NCBI GenBank assembly: GCA_016716635.1
Contig: JADJVZ010000006.1
Span: forward strand, 1-30,434
Direction: 5' to 3'
Source: Micropruina sp.
Lineage (GTDB): Bacteria > Actinomycetota > Actinomycetes > Propionibacteriales > Propionibacteriaceae
DNA length: 30,434 nt
Shown here piece by piece: positions 1 to 8,366 of this stretch (positions are counted from its first letter, which is position 1; each line of letters begins with the position of its first letter). Made by a program: the position numbers and the translations under genes. The notes under the pieces were generated by a model that saw nothing but the letters and a program-made list of their open reading frames with translations, searched no databases and was not told the DNA's origin.

Positions 1-418
1 CTCTCCCCGAGTCCCGGACCGCGCCGGATTGAAGGGCGGCGGTGGCAGTCGGGTGATAGAACGCGAAGCTCACTGCGCGAGTTGGGTTACGGACGTCGCC
101 AACTCCTTGGTGCAAACGGCCTAACTCCTGGCCCACAAGGCGTGACGTGCGCCTGAGGCCGTGCCCAGCGACACGGCGATTGTTGGGCAGGGTCACCGGG
201 CCGGCCGTCCGGCACAAGAACGGCCTTACCTTGCTCTTGATCTCGTTGGGGCCTCGTGGGCCGCGCAACCCCGCCTCCACAAGGGATGACTGCTCGCCGC
301 TCGCCCCGGAAGCGATCTGGGTAATCACAGGGAACCGGTCCGGGGGCTGCGGCCTGGAGTACGTCGAACCGGTCTTGTGTCCTTGAGGCCCCGCCAGGGC
401 CCGGGAAGGGACAGTGCC
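1..418. other. No recognisable gene; leader of the excisionase-like gene
   Basis: I see no convincing coding region here. The open frames on both strands are Arg/Pro-rich and look like composition shadows. The last part, before the ATG at 419, is the upstream region of the small HTH gene. The integrase at 9190-10329 implies that this stretch lies inside an integrated element whose far end is outside the window. Confidence 0.5.
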
Positions 419-648
419 ATGACCATACGGACCTACAGGTCTTGCCCACGGCCGCTGCCCGCATCGGGGTCAGCGTGAAGACCATCCGCCGGCGAATCGC
501 CGAGGGCGTCCTGCCCGTGTACCGATGCGGCCGCATCCTCAGGCTGGACCCGGACGACGTCGACGCCATGTTCCGTCGGTACCCGCAGTGGACCCCCGGG
601 TCGGAGTTCAGTTCTACGCGACGCCGGCAGGCGCGACGGGCGCCGTAG
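419..648 (+). CDS. Excisionase-type helix-turn-helix protein, frame broken near its start
   Basis: This is a small DNA-binding protein of the excisionase (Xis/MerR-like HTH) type, which directs integrase toward excision. The segment PTAAARIGVSVKTIRRRIAE is a typical winged-HTH recognition unit, followed by YRCGRILRLDPDDVDAMF, the usual wing and C-terminal strand. The open frame can only start at TTG 442, which would remove the first strand. The ATG at 419 lies in another frame; adding one T to the TCTTG at 439-443 joins it and gives MTIRTYRSLPTAAARIG, the usual family start. I therefore take ATG 419 as the true start with one base missing near 441. It lies almost 9 kb from the integrase and on the opposite strand, so whether they work together is inference. 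Confidence 0.65.
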
Positions 649-961
649 CGCTCGCCCCTCGAAGCCAATGGCTGCCGTGTGGGGGGTGGCCCAGATCAAG
701 GCGCGGGCCAACTCATTCGGCCCTGGTGGTCGATCGTGTTCTGTACCTCGCCGGACGGGAACCTTTACACGCCGCGAACTGGGATGACTGAATGGTGACG
801 CGTAGGGGATATTGGTCCGTGTCGAGGGGGCTCGGGATGCGCTGGCGAGGCCCACGAACGCCCATTTCTGTTTCAAGCGGGCAGACGCGACCGATGGGTT
901 TGTCGGCGTTCTTGACGGGTCCGGCGATCTCGTCGGAGATTGGGTCGCCTGAGCCCGGTGG
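649..961. other. Intergenic, no gene recognised
   Basis: Between the HTH gene and the VKOR stop codon I see only short frames without family resemblance. It may be the 3' remnant of a gene lost when the metal-resistance block joined the element, but nothing in the sequence proves that. Confidence 0.4.
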
Positions 962-1582
962 TCAGGCGAACAGGCTGGTGCCGTATCGCAGCACGATGGC
1001 GGCGACGATGAAGGTGAGCCACAGCCACACGACGAGGGCGTCCAGCGCCATCCGCTGCGCCGCAAGCAGCGCGGCTTGTGCCCGTGGGGGTAGGTACAGG
1101 TTGTCGTGGCGGATGTTGTGCCGCGTGAGGGAGGCGAACACCAAGGTGGTGGACAGCGTGACGAGCAGGCACCAGGGGCAGAGTGCTCCGATGTTGAACA
1201 TGGCTTCATAGAACAGCCAGTAGGCGAAGAGGAATCCGAGGGTGTAGACGACTTGCGCGGCGAACATGAACCATCTGGGGAACCGGACACTGGCCAGGCT
1301 GGCGAGGGCGATGGTGATCACGACTGGTTCGGCGATGAGTCCGAGGAAGGCGTTGGGAAATCCGAAGACGCTGGCCTGCCAGGACTGGCCGACGGTGCCG
1401 CAGCTGATGGTGGCGTTGATGTTGCAGGAGAGGTTGACGTCGGGATTGGCGGCCAGGGCGACTGCGTCCACGGACAGCACGAAGGAGGCGGTCAGGCTCA
1501 GGGCTGCCGAGAACAACATGGTGGCGAAGGTCCAGGTGTCGGCCTGCCGCAGCCGATGCCAGCGTTCCATCAGCTCAGTCAT
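962..1582 (-). CDS. Vitamin K epoxide reductase (VKOR) family membrane protein
   Basis: This is an integral membrane oxidoreductase that reoxidises a DsbA-like partner and passes the electrons to quinone, replacing DsbB in actinobacteria. It is 206 aa with about five membrane helices. Visible redox residues are the loop pair C53 and C61 and the membrane CPWC motif (C135, C138), the four cysteines expected of bacterial VKOR. The start is ATG 1582, which overlaps the end of the upstream dsbA-like gene by 8 bases, so the two are translationally coupled. Longer readings that extend upstream run through the dsbA gene in another frame and are not real. The reading frame is intact, unlike its two upstream neighbours. 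The fold and role are clear; the actual substrate proteins are unknown. Confidence 0.9.
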   Translation of the reverse strand: MTELMERWHRLRQADTWTFATMLFSAALSLTASFVLSVDAVALAANPDVNLSCNINATISCGTVGQSWQASVFGFPNAFLGLIAEPVVITIALASLASVRFPRWFMFAAQVVYTLGFLFAYWLFYEAMFNIGALCPWCLLVTLSTTLVFASLTRHNIRHDNLYLPPRAQAALLAAQRMALDALVVWLWLTFIVAAIVLRYGTSLFA

Positions 1583-2363
1583 TCGCGGCGGCCTTGATCG
1601 CGGTGGTGAGGGGCCCGACGGAGTACAGGTCGCCCTTGAAGGGCTTGCCGTCGATGAGAACGGTGGGGGTGCCGGTGATGCCGGAGGCGAAGTCGGCCTT
1701 GGTGCCCTGGTCGACCCAGCTGGTGTTGGCCTGCTGCTTGAAGCCGGCGACCACGTTTGGGTCCACCCCGGCGGCGGTCGCCAACGTGGCGATTTGGTCG
1801 TCGGTGAGTCCGTTGCCACCCTCGGTGGGCTGGTTGGCGAAGAGCGCGTCGTTGAAGGCCATCGCGCTGTCGGGGTCGGCCTTGGCGGCGGTGACGAACG
1901 CGTTGGCCGCGCGTGTGGAATAGCGGGTGCCGTTGGAGGCCCGGTCGAGGAAGGACATGGGGTGGATCTCGAGCTGGATGGTGCCCTCGGCCACCAGACG
2001 GTTGAGTTCGTCGCCGTTGGTGGCGTCGAAGCGGCCGCAGAAGGGGCACATGTAGTCCTGGTACACGCTCACTCTCACCGGCGCGCCGGTTTGGCCAACC
2101 GTGATGGTCCAGGCATCACTGCCCGCAGCAGCGGCGTTGGCTGTGACGGTCCCCGGGGTTGGGGTGCCGGGCTTCGGGGTCTGGGCGAGTACCCGACCCA
2201 GACCAGGACGCCGATCAGGTGGCGGCCACCGTGGCCACCAGGATGATGGTGACGCGTCGGCGGATGCGTTGCTCTCGGGCAGCCTGGGCCTGTTGGGCGG
2301 CCAGTTGCTGGCGGCGGCTTCCGGACGGAGGGTGGACGCAGGGGGCGGAGTGGTCTTGGGCAT
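1575..2363 (-). CDS. DsbA-like thioredoxin-fold protein, membrane anchored; N-terminal frame disturbed
   Basis: This is an extracytoplasmic thiol oxidase or isomerase of the DsbA/thioredoxin_4 family and the likely partner of the VKOR gene that follows. The active site is CPFC (C106 and C109 as read) after VRVSVYQDYM, and the cis-proline region is GITGTPTVLIDGKPF. The C-terminal 200 residues are sound. Residues 12-57 as read are not: another frame holds a clear N-terminal anchor (RQQLAAQQAQAAREQRIRRR then VTIILVATVAAT). Adding one base to each of three short C/G runs (near 2330, 2218 and 2193) restores start, anchor and catalytic domain in a single frame. The three losses add up to 3, so the ORF looks uninterrupted although the anchor is scrambled. 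It ends by overlapping the VKOR start. Confidence 0.8.
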   Translation of the reverse strand: MPKTTPPPASTLRPEAAASNWPPNRPRLPESNASADASPSSWWPRWPPPDRRPGLGRVLAQTPKPGTPTPGTVTANAAAAGSDAWTITVGQTGAPVRVSVYQDYMCPFCGRFDATNGDELNRLVAEGTIQLEIHPMSFLDRASNGTRYSTRAANAFVTAAKADPDSAMAFNDALFANQPTEGGNGLTDDQIATLATAAGVDPNVVAGFKQQANTSWVDQGTKADFASGITGTPTVLIDGKPFKGDLYSVGPLTTAIKAAAND

Positions 2364-2527
2364 GGGTGTCAGCTTTCGATTGGCTTGGGTGAGGGCGCGG
2401 TCGCCCGGGGACCGGTGCTGGACGCGCTGACACCAAGGCAGCGGGGAGGGACGGCCTCCACCAGGAGGCCCTCCAGCCGCGTGCAGTCGCTCACCGGCTC
2501 GCCCGTGACGGCGGCCGATGGTGGCAG

Positions 2528-3013
2528 TCAGCCCAGCAGAAGAAGCCTGGGCGGACCCCGCCGGCTGAGCGCTCGCCGCGAGGCCACGCGACGAAGGTCT
2601 GGAACCCGGGGCGCGCCAAGCCGCGGGGCTCGGGGACTGACTGGCACCGACAGCGTGGAGCGTGCCACAAGGGTGTGTCGGCTCAGCCAGGCGCGGGCAC
2701 GGCGCAACAGCACCCGGAACGCCACACCGAGGCCGACAACGTTCAGCAGTCCGAGCAGGGCCAACCCCAACGTGGACAGACAGAGGCTAGGACCAAGTGG
2801 TTGGCATGCACCACGGCCTGCGCAGCGTCGACCATGCCGCTTGCGCACGCCTGGTTCTCGCGGACCAGGTCCAGGTGCAGCCCCTAGCCAGGACAACCCG
2901 GACGGCAGGCTGACACAGGCCATATCGGGGCCCGATCCCATCTCGATCCGAGGCAGCACCGACGAGGCGGCCAGCGCGAGCAGCGCCAGTGGCACCACGC
3001 GCCCGGCCACCAC
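2528..3013 (-). CDS. Unrecognised small membrane protein with paired frame breaks
   Basis: I do not recognise this family. The frame opens at tandem GTG codons (3013 or 3010) and begins with a hydrophobic segment (VVPLALLALAASSVLP) like a signal anchor. Later there is a second membrane segment (LGLALLGLLNVVGLGVAF) followed by basic residues. The stretch between them makes better sense in another frame, which reads LHLDLVRENQACASGMVDAA and QAVVHANHLVLAS. One extra base near 2884 and one missing near 2798 would explain this. The repaired protein has two hydrophobic segments around an extracytoplasmic loop with at least two cysteines (one before the repaired stretch, one in QACASG). That would suit a substrate or partner of the DsbA/VKOR pair downstream. 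The C-terminus is Arg-rich and uncertain. The function is unknown. Confidence 0.5.
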   Translation of the reverse strand: MVAGRVVPLALLALAASSVLPRIEMGSGPDMACVSLPSGLSWLGAAPGPGPREPGVRKRHGRRCAGRGACQPLGPSLCLSTLGLALLGLLNVVGLGVAFRVLLRRARAWLSRHTLVARSTLSVPVSPRAPRLGAPRVPDLRRVASRRALSRRGPPRLLLLG

Positions 3014-3119
3014 CCCGACGCCCTGTAACCGTCTCAGCGGAGGACCTGCCTTTCGAACAAGCTAGCGGCCCCATCATACGGTCGAGTGCAACCGATCCCA
3101 GTTCCAATCCGCGATGCGC

Positions 3120-3139
3120 TATCATCGTCGCATGACGAT
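3120..3139 (+). promoter_or_regulatory. Probable cmtR-type promoter -10 and operator dyad over the start codon
   Basis: The hexamer TATCAT (3120-3125) ends 6 nt before the ATG at 3132, so the transcript may be leaderless. A perfect dyad, ATCGTC-N4-GACGAT (3124-3139), overlaps this hexamer and the start codon. Such a position suits an ArsR-family autorepressor. I see no good -35 element. Confidence 0.45.
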
Positions 3140-3557
3140 TACATCGACCGTTTCGGGCTGTGCGGTGACCGAGGCCCAAGGGGGCCTCAGCGTCGCGGCA
3201 GCGTTGTTCCACGGTCTATCTGACCCTTCCCGGCTGGCGATCCTGCAGCACCTGACCTTGGGCGAGCACCGGGTCCGGGACCTGACCGAGCACTTGGGGC
3301 TGGCGCAGTCGACGGTGAGCGCACACTTGGCCTGCCTGCGCGAGTGCGGCCTGGTGTCGTCGCGGCCCGAGGGGCGGGCGTCGTTGTTCTCGCTGACCTG
3401 CGCGCCACAACTGCTGGCGGTCCTGGGGGCGGCCGAGCAGCTGCTGGCCAGCACCGGCTATGCGGTGGCGCTGTGTCCCAACTACGGCGTGGGGACAGTC
3501 GGGAACCCGACACCAGATGAGTTGAAGACCCACGCCAGCATGGGAGGCACGCGATGA
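3132..3557 (+). CDS. cmtR: ArsR/SmtB-family metal sensor, CmtR-like (Cd/Pb)
   Basis: This is a winged-helix repressor that releases DNA when a soft metal binds. It has 141 aa from ATG 3132; an upstream in-frame ATG at 3114 has no support and would lie before the likely promoter. The HTH core is HRVRDLTEHLGLAQSTVSAH. The next helix has CLRECGL, giving C68 and C72, and C115 lies in the C-terminal tail (ALCPNYG). This matches the C57/C61/C102 cadmium-lead site of mycobacterial CmtR in type and spacing. There is an additional C90. The stop overlaps the start of the ATPase gene (ATGA), so sensor and pump are made together, as in the mycobacterial cmtR-ctpG neighbourhood. It is likely autoregulated through the dyad at 3124-3139. 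Confidence 0.88.
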   Translation: MTITSTVSGCAVTEAQGGLSVAAALFHGLSDPSRLAILQHLTLGEHRVRDLTEHLGLAQSTVSAHLACLRECGLVSSRPEGRASLFSLTCAPQLLAVLGAAEQLLASTGYAVALCPNYGVGTVGNPTPDELKTHASMGGTR

Positions 3558-5569
3558 GCCAGCACGACAGGTCCGGGCGAAAGACACCCGTCGACACCCA
3601 GGAGGCTGACGACGCGCTGGCGGATCGGGACGTGCTCGACGATGTTGAACACCACGAGGATGACGACGACGATGCGGTGGAGCACCTGTGGCAGGTTCGT
3701 GACATCCAGCTCGGGTTGGTGTCCGGCGCACTGCTGCTGGCCGGTTTCCTGGCCGGCCTGGCCGGATGGGAGACGGTCGGGCTCGTCCTCAGCGGGGTGG
3801 CGTTGCTGGTCGGCGGGTCGACGTTCGTACCGGGTGCGTTGAAGAAGCTCTTCAAGGGCAAACTGGGAGTGGGTCTGCTGATGACGATCGGCGCCGTGGG
3901 CGCCACCCTCCTGGGCCAGGTCGAGGAAGCCGCGACTCTGGCGTTCCTGTTCTCCCTCAGCGAAGGCCTGGAGGACTACTCGCTGGCCAAGACCCGGCAC
4001 AGTCTGCGCGCCCTGCTCGACCTGGTCCCCCGTCAGGCCACCGTGCTGCGCGACGGTGTGGAGGTCGTCGTCGATCCCGACGAGCTCATCCTGGGCGACC
4101 TGATGGTCGTCAAGCCGGGCGAACGGCTCGCCACCGACGGCGTCATCCGCACCGGACGGACAGCCTTGGACACCTCGGCGATCACCGGCGAATCCATGCC
4201 GATCGAGGTCGGGCCCTCCAGCGAGGTGTACGCCGGTGCCATCAACGGCACCGGCATCCTCGAGGTTGCGGTGACCTCGACCGCGGACAACAACTCGCTG
4301 GCCCGGATCGTGCACATCGTCGAGGCCGAGTCGTCCCGGCGCGGGGCCACCCAACGGCTCGCCGACAGGATCGCGAAACCGTTGGTACCGGGGATCCTCC
4401 TTGCAGCGGCCTTGACTGTGGTCGCCGGCTTCGCCGTGGGCGACCCCGGCCTGTGGCTGCAACGAGCGCTGGTCATGGTGGTCGCCGCGTCCCCCTGCGC
4501 CCTGGCCATCTCGGTGCCGGTCACCGTCGTGGCATCCATCGGGGCGGCCAGCCGGCGCGGCATCCTCGTCAAGGGCGGCGCCGCGATGGAGGTCCTCGGC
4601 AAGGTCCGCACCGTCGCCCTGGACAAGACCGGAACCCTCACCCGCAACCAACCCGTCGTCATCGAGGTGACAACCACCGGCCCGCACACCCGCGAGCAGG
4701 TGCTCGCCTGGGCCGCCGCGCTTGAGGCACGCAGCGAGCACCCCCTCGCCAAAGCCATCCTCGCCGCCACCGAAACCACCACGACCGCCGACGACGTGCA
4801 GGCGGCCGTCGGCGCCGGACTGACCGGCACCCTGGACGGGCACAGCCTACGGTTGGGGCGTCCCGGCTGGATCGAGGCAGGCCCACTCGCCGGCGACATC
4901 GACCGGATGCAACAGGCCGGGGCCACCGCCGTCCTCGTCGAGGTCGACGGGCAGACCGCCGGCGCGATCGCGGTCCGCGACGAACTCCGCCCCGAAGCCG
5001 CCCATGTCATCGCCCACTTCCGCTCCCACGGCTACGCCGTCGCGATGCTCACCGGGGACAACCCCACCACCGCCCAAGCCCTCGCCGCCGAGGCCGGGAT
5101 CACCGACGTGCACGCCGACCTGCGACCCGAGGACAAGTCGACCATCATCCACAGGCTGCGGGAAAGGGGCCAGGTCACCGCGATGGTCGGCGACGGCGTC
5201 AACGACGCCCCCGCGTTGGCCAGCGCCGACCTGGGCGTGGCCATGGGCGCCATGGGCACCGACGTCGCCATCGAAACCGCCGACGTCGCCCTGATGGGCG
5301 ACGACCTGCGCCTCCTGCCGCACGCGTTCGATCACGCCCGCTACACGCGCCGGATCATGCTGCAGAACGTGGTCCTGTCGATCGCGTTGATCGCGGTCCT
5401 GATCCCGCTCGCCCTGTTCGGCGTCCTGGGGTTGGCGGCCGTGGTGCTGGTTCACGAGGTGGCCGAGGTGTTCGTTATCGCCAACGGTGTCCGCGCGGGC
5501 CGCACCACCCACCTGCCCACCCTCACCGCATTGGCCGACAGGCCCGCCCTGCAAGGAGCGACAGCGTGA
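3554..5569 (+). CDS. ctpG: P1B-type heavy-metal ATPase, CtpG-like with SPC membrane motif
   Basis: This ATP-driven exporter moves transition-metal ions across the cytoplasmic membrane. It has 671 aa. Visible motifs are the actuator TGES (T211-S214), the membrane SPC (S313-C315), the phosphorylation motif DKTGT (D357), the hinge GDGVND (G546-D551) and a last-helix HE pair (H634, E635) in HEVAEVFVIANGVRAG. SPC instead of CPC places it with P1B-4-type pumps and CtpG rather than CadA/ZntA. The N-terminus has no HMA domain; it is acidic with histidines (VEHHEDDDDDAVEH), a possible metal-binding tail. It overlaps cmtR upstream (ATGA) and the cation diffusion facilitator downstream (GTGA), making a three-gene operon. 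Cadmium or lead is expected from the CmtR pairing, but cobalt or zinc cannot be excluded. Confidence 0.92.
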   Translation: MSQHDRSGRKTPVDTQEADDALADRDVLDDVEHHEDDDDDAVEHLWQVRDIQLGLVSGALLLAGFLAGLAGWETVGLVLSGVALLVGGSTFVPGALKKLFKGKLGVGLLMTIGAVGATLLGQVEEAATLAFLFSLSEGLEDYSLAKTRHSLRALLDLVPRQATVLRDGVEVVVDPDELILGDLMVVKPGERLATDGVIRTGRTALDTSAITGESMPIEVGPSSEVYAGAINGTGILEVAVTSTADNNSLARIVHIVEAESSRRGATQRLADRIAKPLVPGILLAAALTVVAGFAVGDPGLWLQRALVMVVAASPCALAISVPVTVVASIGAASRRGILVKGGAAMEVLGKVRTVALDKTGTLTRNQPVVIEVTTTGPHTREQVLAWAAALEARSEHPLAKAILAATETTTTADDVQAAVGAGLTGTLDGHSLRLGRPGWIEAGPLAGDIDRMQQAGATAVLVEVDGQTAGAIAVRDELRPEAAHVIAHFRSHGYAVAMLTGDNPTTAQALAAEAGITDVHADLRPEDKSTIIHRLRERGQVTAMVGDGVNDAPALASADLGVAMGAMGTDVAIETADVALMGDDLRLLPHAFDHARYTRRIMLQNVVLSIALIAVLIPLALFGVLGLAAVVLVHEVAEVFVIANGVRAGRTTHLPTLTALADRPALQGATA

Positions 5570-6480
5570 GCACGGGCCACGACCACGCGCCGCGGGGCAC
5601 CCATCGGGGCAGGTTGGCGATCGCGTTCGGGATCACTGTCACCATTCTGGTCGCCGAGGTCATCGGCGCGTGGTGGACCAACAGCCTGGCGCTGTTGGTC
5701 GACGCCGGCCACATGCTCACCGACGCCTCGGGCCTGCTGATGGCGCTCATCGCCGCAAACCTCGCCCTTCGTCCACCCACCCCCGAACGCACCTGGGGTT
5801 GGCGGCGCTCCGAAGTGCTGGCCGCTGGAGCCCAAGCCGCGGTCCTGCTCGGGGTCGGGGTGTACGCGTTCGTCGAGGGTGTTCGGCGCCTGTGGACGCC
5901 CCCGGAGGTCACCGCTGGCGGGCTGCTGGTGTTCGGCATCGTCGGTCTGGTCGGCAACATCGTCTCGATGCTGGTACTCAGCTCGGGCCGCGGTGCGAAC
6001 CTCAACATGCGCGCCGCCTTCCTGGAGGTCGTCAACGACGCGCTCGGGTCGGTGGCGGTGATCGTGAGCGCGGTCGTGATTGCGCTGACAGGGTGGACCC
6101 GGATCGACGCCCTCGCAGGCATGCTGATCGCGACCCTGATCGTGCCGCGGGCCATCACCATCCTGCGGGAGGCGGGGAGCATCCTGCTGGAGTCCACTCC
6201 TCCGGGGTTGAACCTCGAAGAGGTCCGTCGTCACATCCTGGAGGTGCCGCACGTAGTGGGGGTGCACGACCTGCACGCTTCCACCATCGCCACCGGTCTG
6301 CCGGTCCTCACCGCCCATGTCGTGGTCGAGGACGCCTGCTTCGCCGACGGCCACGCCGCCCAGATGCTGACTGATCTCCAAGCGTGTGTGGCCGACCATT
6401 TCGACGTGAGCGTCGAGCACTCCACCTTCCAACTCGAATCACCCGACCACGCGCAACGCGAACACACCACACACACCTAG
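5566..6480 (+). CDS. Cation diffusion facilitator (CzcD/ZitB-like) metal efflux protein
   Basis: This is a proton-coupled divalent metal exporter of 304 aa with six membrane helices and a C-terminal cytoplasmic ferredoxin-like domain. Helix 2 carries H49-x3-D53 in DAGHMLTDASGL. In helix 5 the usual HxxxD is replaced by E154-x3-D158 in LEVVNDALGS, so the transport site would be H/D plus E/D. There is a short N-terminal His segment (GHDHAPRGTHRG) and His residues at the C-terminus (DHAQREHTTHT). The GTG start at 5566 overlaps the ATPase stop, which fixes the start and shows coupling. It probably works in series with the ATPase on Zn or Cd; the altered site means the metal should not be assumed. 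Confidence 0.9.
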   Translation: MSTGHDHAPRGTHRGRLAIAFGITVTILVAEVIGAWWTNSLALLVDAGHMLTDASGLLMALIAANLALRPPTPERTWGWRRSEVLAAGAQAAVLLGVGVYAFVEGVRRLWTPPEVTAGGLLVFGIVGLVGNIVSMLVLSSGRGANLNMRAAFLEVVNDALGSVAVIVSAVVIALTGWTRIDALAGMLIATLIVPRAITILREAGSILLESTPPGLNLEEVRRHILEVPHVVGVHDLHASTIATGLPVLTAHVVVEDACFADGHAAQMLTDLQACVADHFDVSVEHSTFQLESPDHAQREHTTHT

Positions 6481-6546
6481 CTCCCCCAACCCGCAGGCCA
6501 GGGGTACACAGCTCTTGGCGACACTCCGAGCTGGGAAACTTGCACC

Positions 6547-6882
6547 ATGGACACACTCAGATCAGTCGCCTTGTTCATCGCGGCAGCCATCGCCGAGATC
6601 GGCGGAGCCTGGCTGATCTGGCAAGGAGTACGCGAACACCGCGGCTGGATCTGGATCGGTGCCGGCGTTATCGCCCTCGGCCTGTACGGCTTCGTCGCCA
6701 CCCTGCAACCCGACCCCAACTTCGGTCGCATCCTCGCCGCCTACGGCGGCGTCTTCGTCGCCGGCTCCCTCGCCTGGGGCATGATCTTCGACGGCTTCCG
6801 TCCCGACCGCTACGACATCGCCGGCGCCCTCATGTGCCTGATCGGCGTCGCCGTCATCATGTACTCCCCACGCGCCGCCTGA
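6547..6882 (+). CDS. YnfA/UPF0060 family small membrane protein
   Basis: This protein has 111 aa and four predicted helices, with the family features FIAAAIAEIGGAWLIWQGV near the N-terminus and AAYGGVFVAGSLAWG followed by a charged loop (FDGFRPDRYDIAG). UPF0060 proteins belong to the small multidrug-resistance-like transporter group, but their substrate is not established. It starts 66 bp after the CDF gene on the same strand and is probably co-transcribed with the metal operon. These genes are common passengers in metal-resistance islands. Confidence 0.85.
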   Translation: MDTLRSVALFIAAAIAEIGGAWLIWQGVREHRGWIWIGAGVIALGLYGFVATLQPDPNFGRILAAYGGVFVAGSLAWGMIFDGFRPDRYDIAGALMCLIGVAVIMYSPRAA

Positions 6883-7010
6883 CCCCAGTCCCACGCGCAT
6901 CTTCTGAGATGGCGATGACCGGACCGGCAGTGTGGTGGCCGTTTCCAGCGTCAAGGATCTGGCTCGGTGACCGGAACTGCTCGCCGTGGCGCCCCCTGTG
7001 CCGGGCCAAG

Positions 7011-8366
7011 TCAGAGGATCGAGCTGAGGTCTGACCCGACGGTGGGATAGGCAGCAGTCATTGACTTCAGTTGACTGGTGGTCAGGTTGAGCTTCATGGC
7101 GAGGGCGATGAGATTGACGACCTCGCCGTACTCGGGGCCGAGAAGGTGCGCTCCGACAATCCGGTCGCTGGATCGGTCGACAAGGATCTTGGTGGCCGCG
7201 GTGGTCTCACCGATCCGGTAGTTGGAGTACCAGCCACTGGTGTCGCGGTAGCGGACGTCGATGTCGATGCCTTGATCGCGGGCTTCTTGTTCGAGCATCC
7301 CGACCCGAGCCACTTCGGGGATCGTGAAGACCGCCGTGGGGACACCGCTGTAGTCGGGGACGGTCGTCGAGGCCTTGAGCATGTTGGACGCGGCGACCTT
7401 GCCCTCAAACACCGCGACTGGGGTCAGCGGCATCCCCGGGGTGTTGGCGGCGTCGCCGGCGGCGTAGACGGCTGCGTTGCTGGTGCTCTGCAGGTGGGGA
7501 GAGACCCGCACTCCACGTTCGTCCCACTCGACCGCGGCGGCGTCCAGGTTGAGGCCGGCCAGCTCCGGGACTCGGCCGGCTCCGTGCACGACGAGGTCGA
7601 ACCCCACCGTCTCGGATTGACCGGATCGCTCCACACTGACCTGAAACCCTCTCCGGGACTTCTCGATCGCGGTGATCGTGGTGGAGCGCCACAACTCGAT
7701 CCCAACCTCACCGCCGCGGCTGACCAGGAGTTCGACGAGGTCGGGGTCGAACGCCTTGAGCGGCCTTGGCCCGCGGTCGAGGATGACCGGGGTGCTGCCC
7801 GCGCGTGCCGCGATGTGGGCGAACTCGAAGGAGATGAAACCGCCACCGACGAACAGGATCCGTCGCGGCAATGCGGGGAGCTCCATGAAGTCGGTGCTGT
7901 CGACCAGGTGTTCGTGACCGTGGAATTCCAGTGGCCGGGGGCGAGCGCCGGCGGCGATCAGGAAGTGTGCGGCGTGGTAGGAGATGCCCTCGATCGCCAT
8001 GGTGTTCGGTCCAGTGAACCGCGCCTGGCCGTGCAGCGCGTCCACTCCGTTGCCGGAGAGTCCGTCCTCCATCCTTCTCGGGACCGGGTCGGTGAAGCCG
8101 TGCTTGTGCTGGATCAAGTCGGCCCAGTTGATCGACAGGCCGGCAGCGTCGATTCCTTTGCCCCGCATCAGTCGGGCGCTGTCGATGATCTCGGCACCGC
8201 GACGCAGGATCTTCTTCGGGTCGCACCCACGCAGTGCGCAGGTGCCGCCGTACGGAAGCGCGTCGACGATCGCGACGCGCCAGCCCGCGGCAGCACACTT
8301 GTTCGCCGCAGTCACACCAGCCATGCCCGCGCCGATCACGATCAGGTCATAGCCGGGGGTCATCAC
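7011..8366 (-). CDS. Class I FAD-dependent pyridine nucleotide-disulfide oxidoreductase, atypical
   Basis: This is a flavoprotein of the glutathione reductase/lipoamide dehydrogenase fold, 451 aa. The FAD-binding GAGMAG is near residue 12. The redox-active pair is C43-x4-C48 in GGTCALRGCDPKK, and the NAD(P)-binding VGGGFISFE is near residue 175. The second FAD motif is VYAAGDAANTPGMPLTPVA. The C-terminus reads AAYPTVGSD where family members have a His-Pro...Glu catalytic dyad, so the usual acid-base His and Glu are absent. There is no N-terminal HMA domain and no C-terminal Cys pair, so it is not a standard mercuric reductase. The start is GTG 8366 (GTGA overlap with the upstream stop) or ATG 8363. 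It is the second gene of a MerR-controlled operon and probably reduces a thiol or metal-thiol substrate. Confidence 0.85.
   Translation of the reverse strand: MMTPGYDLIVIGAGMAGVTAANKCAAAGWRVAIVDALPYGGTCALRGCDPKKILRRGAEIIDSARLMRGKGIDAAGLSINWADLIQHKHGFTDPVPRRMEDGLSGNGVDALHGQARFTGPNTMAIEGISYHAAHFLIAAGARPRPLEFHGHEHLVDSTDFMELPALPRRILFVGGGFISFEFAHIAARAGSTPVILDRGPRPLKAFDPDLVELLVSRGGEVGIELWRSTTITAIEKSRRGFQVSVERSGQSETVGFDLVVHGAGRVPELAGLNLDAAAVEWDERGVRVSPHLQSTSNAAVYAAGDAANTPGMPLTPVAVFEGKVAASNMLKASTTVPDYSGVPTAVFTIPEVARVGMLEQEARDQGIDIDVRYRDTSGWYSNYRIGETTAATKILVDRSSDRIVGAHLLGPEYGEVVNLIALAMKLNLTTSQLKSMTAAYPTVGSDLSSIL

Noticed and set aside
74..81. TGCGCGAG near the left end as a second copy of the tRNA-Leu 3' end (att site)
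   Set aside because: Only 8 bp match the tRNA end and the flanking bases diverge at once; this is expected by chance in GC-rich DNA.
2385..3065. A long plus-strand Arg/Pro-rich frame opposite the unknown membrane protein
   Set aside because: Low-complexity Arg/Pro/Ser composition typical of antisense frames in GC-rich DNA; the minus strand has membrane segments and operon context.
7011..8366. Calling the flavoprotein a mercuric reductase (MerA)
   Set aside because: The active-site motif is GTCALRGCDPKK, there is no HMA domain and no C-terminal cysteine pair, so the mercury assignment is not supported.
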